Position numbers and translations under genes: made by a program | The notes under the pieces: model-generated | The model's database searches: none | Seen by the model: the letters and a program-made list of their open reading frames with translations, nothing else | What the model was told of the DNA's origin: nothing | NCBI RefSeq assembly: GCF_001718195.1 | Contig: NZ_MCNV01000004.1 | Location: forward strand, 62,001 to 126,000 | Direction of reading: 5' to 3' | Source of the DNA: Paraburkholderia nodosa | GTDB lineage: Bacteria; Pseudomonadota; Gammaproteobacteria; Burkholderiales; Burkholderiaceae | Length of the DNA: 64,000 nt | Shown here: piece after piece, positions 62,182 to 64,000 of the stretch | Numbering within the stretch: the first letter of the stretch is position 1 | Layout of the letters: the number at the start of each line of letters is the position of its first letter

Positions 62182-62787
62182 TCAGTGGTCGTCTGTGATG
62201 CGCTCGACATGGCAGTCGCCGATCCTGTCGATCGCGTTTAGCAGCTCATTGAGCGCCAGTGGTTTGTGGATGATCTCGTCGACCTTGCCGGTGAAAGCCG
62301 GCGCGTCCTGCGGCCACACCAGTGCGATGATAGGTGGTCTTTCGATGCAGGTATCAAAGCCCTCTATCAGCAACGTGGAGGCGCCGCGAGAAAACAGCGA
62401 GACATCGACGACGATCAGTTGCGATGGTTCGAGCCAGACTTCGTGCCAGGTATCGAAGGCACGCGCCTTCGAGCGCCCGTAACCCCGCCCGTAACCCTTC
62501 ACGTCGAGCAAAACGGCTAACGAATCCCGGACCCACTTGTCGTGCCCAACAATCACAATCGGTCCGGATACCGGCGCTGGTTTCGGTACGCCATGGGCGG
62601 CTGACCTGCGCAGCTGGCACTCGCTGCGCAGCCACTCCAGTCGAGACAGATAATAGCGATCCTGCGCCCTCGCAAGCCCAGCGGGGGACGTCGCTGGATC
62701 GTGCTCAAGGCGTTCCAGGTCCTGCGTCGCTCTTTTCAGCTCGGCCACCGCAGTACCGAATGCGAGCGCGTCGTCGGGCTTCAGCAT
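62182..62787 (-). CDS. Receiver-like protein with degenerate acidic pocket
   Basis: A 201-residue protein. An N-terminal helical region (about 1-75, Arg/Glu-rich) is followed by a receiver fold: Ile-Val-Ile-Val-Gly-His-Asp-Lys at strand 1, Ile-Val-Val-Asp-Val-Ser at strand 3, Ile-Ile-Ala-Leu-Val and Ile-His-Lys-Pro-Leu at strand 5. The strand-3 Asp and the Lys are kept, but the usual acidic pair after strand 1 is His-Asp and the switch Thr/Ser is missing, so phosphorylation may be weak. It is convergent with the hybrid kinase by 11 bp and may be its partner. ATG 62787. Confidence 0.65.
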   Translation of the reverse strand: MLKPDDALAFGTAVAELKRATQDLERLEHDPATSPAGLARAQDRYYLSRLEWLRSECQLRRSAAHGVPKPAPVSGPIVIVGHDKWVRDSLAVLLDVKGYGRGYGRSKARAFDTWHEVWLEPSQLIVVDVSLFSRGASTLLIEGFDTCIERPPIIALVWPQDAPAFTGKVDEIIHKPLALNELLNAIDRIGDCHVERITDDH

Positions 62788-63126
62788 GGAGATTTCACGT
62801 GAGATACATAAGGAAGGACATAGGGGCGCCACGCCTTCAGACGATCAGTCGTGAGAAATTGGCATTTATTCCGGAAGCTTTTCCGGACCTTGCGAATTCG
62901 AAGCCAAGCCTTCAGGCCCGGAGCACAAATATTAATTCTGAATTCGATGGGAAACGAATTAAAAGAAAATATGGGGCTCCGGCCACAATAGAGCATGCAT
63001 CGCGATGCGAACCGTGGAGATAGTGAGGTTGGGTATGGTTAACAGGATGGCTCATCGCGAATAGTCAGACCATCATTGGGAGAATGGCATGCAGCCGCCC
63101 GGCGCTGCCGTCGCTGCATAGCGTTC
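62788..63126. other. AT-richer gap with a hairpin, no gene seen
   Basis: About 340 bp. It contains a perfect hairpin TCCGGAA-GCTT-TTCCGGA (62870-62887) and an unusually AT-rich stretch near 62925-62975 that stands out from the GC-rich surroundings. It should hold the promoter of the receiver-like gene. Confidence 0.45.
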
Positions 63127-63225
63127 TCATGAAGCCGTGCAAGCGCGTTCGTGGTCTCGCTGGGCGATCGCGCGCCGGGCCTCGAAGAGGCCACAGCGCG
63201 GACATTCATAGCCGTAGGGAGGCAT
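63127..63225 (-). CDS. 32-residue FmdB-like zinc-ribbon peptide, short form
   Basis: A frame starting Met-Pro-Pro-Tyr-Gly-Tyr-Glu-Cys-Pro-Arg-Cys-Gly matches the N-terminal half of FmdB-family zinc ribbons (Met-Pro-x-Tyr-x-Tyr-x-Cys-xx-Cys-Gly). It ends soon after a single third Cys, without the second CPxCG knuckle. GGAGG lies 10 nt upstream. It follows the PRC-barrel gene by 26 bp on the same strand. It is either a minimal zinc-binding peptide working as a dimer or a truncated gene. Confidence 0.5.
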   Translation of the reverse strand: MPPYGYECPRCGLFEARRAIAQRDHERACTAS

Positions 63226-63251
63226 GACTGCCAAACCTCCGCCGCTGGCTC

Positions 63252-63719
63252 TCAGAGCAGTGGGTCCTCCGATCCACTGCGCGCGACAGGCGATCCGCTC
63301 GCGCTCCAGTACGGGCGTCGGTTGTAGTAGTCATGCAATTGCGTACCCCACGAAACGTCGGCCATCGAAGGCCAGTGATCCTTGTCGAAGCCGGGGTCGT
63401 CCTTGATGCGCTGGGCCGTCTGGTCGACGCGGAAACATTTTTCGGCAGTGTCCAGCGTCAGCGCGCTCCACGGGATCGCGTGAAGGGTGGTTCCCATACC
63501 GAGAAATCCGCCTTCGGACAGCACGGCGTAAGCAACGCGGGCGCTTCGCACATCAAGCATGATGTCGGAGATCTTGCCCACGTGTTCGCCGTCGGACGAA
63601 TAAACCTTGTTGCCGTCGAGCGTGGCGGCGGCCATGACTTCAGGGCCCGGCCCATCGCCGATACCGCCTCCGGTGATCTTGGCGCCAGCGTTGGGCGAGA
63701 GGGGATCAGAGGTAGTCAT
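63252..63719 (-). CDS. PRC-barrel domain protein
   Basis: A 155-residue soluble protein with one PRC-barrel (about 30-105): Val-Tyr-Ser-Ser-Asp-Gly-Glu-His-Val-Gly-Lys-Ile-Ser-Asp-Ile-Met-Leu-Asp and Ala-Ile-Pro-Trp-Ser-Ala-Leu, then a polar tail with Trp/Tyr. The domain is known from photosynthetic reaction-centre H subunits and RimM, where it mediates protein contacts. Stand-alone forms are common in stress clusters of soil proteobacteria and have no assigned reaction. It is divergent from the DUF1328 gene at 63877. Confidence 0.82.
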   Translation of the reverse strand: MTTSDPLSPNAGAKITGGGIGDGPGPEVMAAATLDGNKVYSSDGEHVGKISDIMLDVRSARVAYAVLSEGGFLGMGTTLHAIPWSALTLDTAEKCFRVDQTAQRIKDDPGFDKDHWPSMADVSWGTQLHDYYNRRPYWSASGSPVARSGSEDPLL

Positions 63720-63830
63720 TTCGTGCTCCAGGGTGGTTAGAGGCGATCACTGAACAGCATCCCGCATGCCGCGCAATCCCATTTCACGCAAACACTCCGT
63801 TTGACAGCCAGTTCCTCGCGGTGCGCGCCC

Positions 63831-63845
63831 AGGCACAGAGGGTGC
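63831..63845 (+). promoter_or_regulatory. Sigma-54-like site before the DUF1328 gene
   Basis: AGGCAC-AGAGG-GTGC matches the -24/-12 consensus at 8 of 10 bases with GG-N10-GC spacing, 32 bp before the start codon. Confidence 0.42.
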
Positions 63846-63876
63846 GCTCTCGTTGGCATACTTCAAGGAGCGGGCA

Positions 63877-64000
63877 ATGCTTTACTACGCGATCGTTTTT
63901 TTCGTGATAGCCATCATCGCAGCTGTCTTCGGGTTTGGTGGGATCGCCGCAGGCGCGGCGAGTATCGCCAAAATTCTGTTCGTCATTTTCGTGATCCTCT
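63877..64000 (+). CDS. DUF1328 (YtjA-type) small membrane protein, partial
   Basis: The frame runs off the window after 41 codons. [15 protein letters not shown] is one transmembrane helix; [11 protein letters not shown] follows, then a second helix begins. This is the DUF1328 pattern of 50-60-residue inner-membrane proteins found in stress loci. AAGGAG precedes ATG 63877, and a sigma-54-like site lies upstream. Function unknown. Confidence 0.85.
   Translation, partial: MLYYAIVFFVIAIIAAVFGFGGIAAGAASIAKILFVIFVIL

Overview
The window is GC-rich, densely coded DNA from a beta-proteobacterium of the Burkholderiaceae, most likely Paraburkholderia, Caballeronia or a close relative. Pointers are a Burkholderia-type penR/class A beta-lactamase pair, tcuRABC, many LysR/GntR/MarR regulator-plus-enzyme modules, an MCP ending in a CheR-docking pentapeptide, and stress genes typical of secondary replicons in this family. 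There is no rRNA, CRISPR, integrase or transposase. The genus and replicon assignment is inference.

Layout. 1-3.6 kb: the tail of a zinc alcohol dehydrogenase, a small DUF2188-like protein, and a MarR regulator divergent from an Old-Yellow-Enzyme/dienoyl-CoA-reductase-like flavoprotein. 3.6-9.6 kb: a sugar-acid module (MFS transporter, mannitol-dehydrogenase-family fructuronate reductase, GntR regulator, ManD/RspA dehydratase, RspB-like dehydrogenase). It fits conversion of L-gulonate or D-fructuronate through D-mannonate to 2-keto-3-deoxygluconate, with two matching palindromic operators between the divergent arms. 9.6-16.5 kb: a DUF523 protein, the PenR/AmpR-type regulator with its divergent beta-lactamase, an MCP with a clear terminator, and an aldehyde dehydrogenase divergent from a LysR regulator. 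16.7-21.7 kb: tricarballylate utilisation (tcuRABC).

22-27.6 kb is a heat-shock island: an extra groES-groEL pair, three Hsp20 genes, two uncharacterised proteins and a tRNA-Lys. A promoter segment of about 100 bp is duplicated in front of two of the Hsp20 genes. 27.6-35 kb is an RND efflux system (outer-membrane factor, TetR, adaptor, pump, then an SDR). Two copies of one long inverted repeat flank the tetR gene and are probably its operators.

35.9-64 kb is a stress island. It holds two near-identical PAS/PAS/kinase/REC/REC hybrid kinases (24 kb apart), a divergent NRAMP-type transporter, DUF2252, a DUF892 ferritin-like protein, manganese catalase, a glycine-rich exported protein, a glycosyltransferase, a CheB-type methylesterase and a very large CheB-CheR-PAS-kinase-receiver protein broken by a frameshift. 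It continues with a YdeP-type molybdo-oxidoreductase, DUF421, a DnaJ-like zinc-finger peptide, a Tat-exported SDR, a phosphatidylserine-decarboxylase-family enzyme, a PLD-VTT phospholipid enzyme with an EEP hydrolase, a degenerate receiver, a PRC-barrel protein and DUF1328. Several promoters here look like sigma-54 (-24/-12) sites. The best are a back-to-back pair between the NRAMP and DUF2252 genes. A shredded second copy of part of DUF2252 lies 10 kb downstream.
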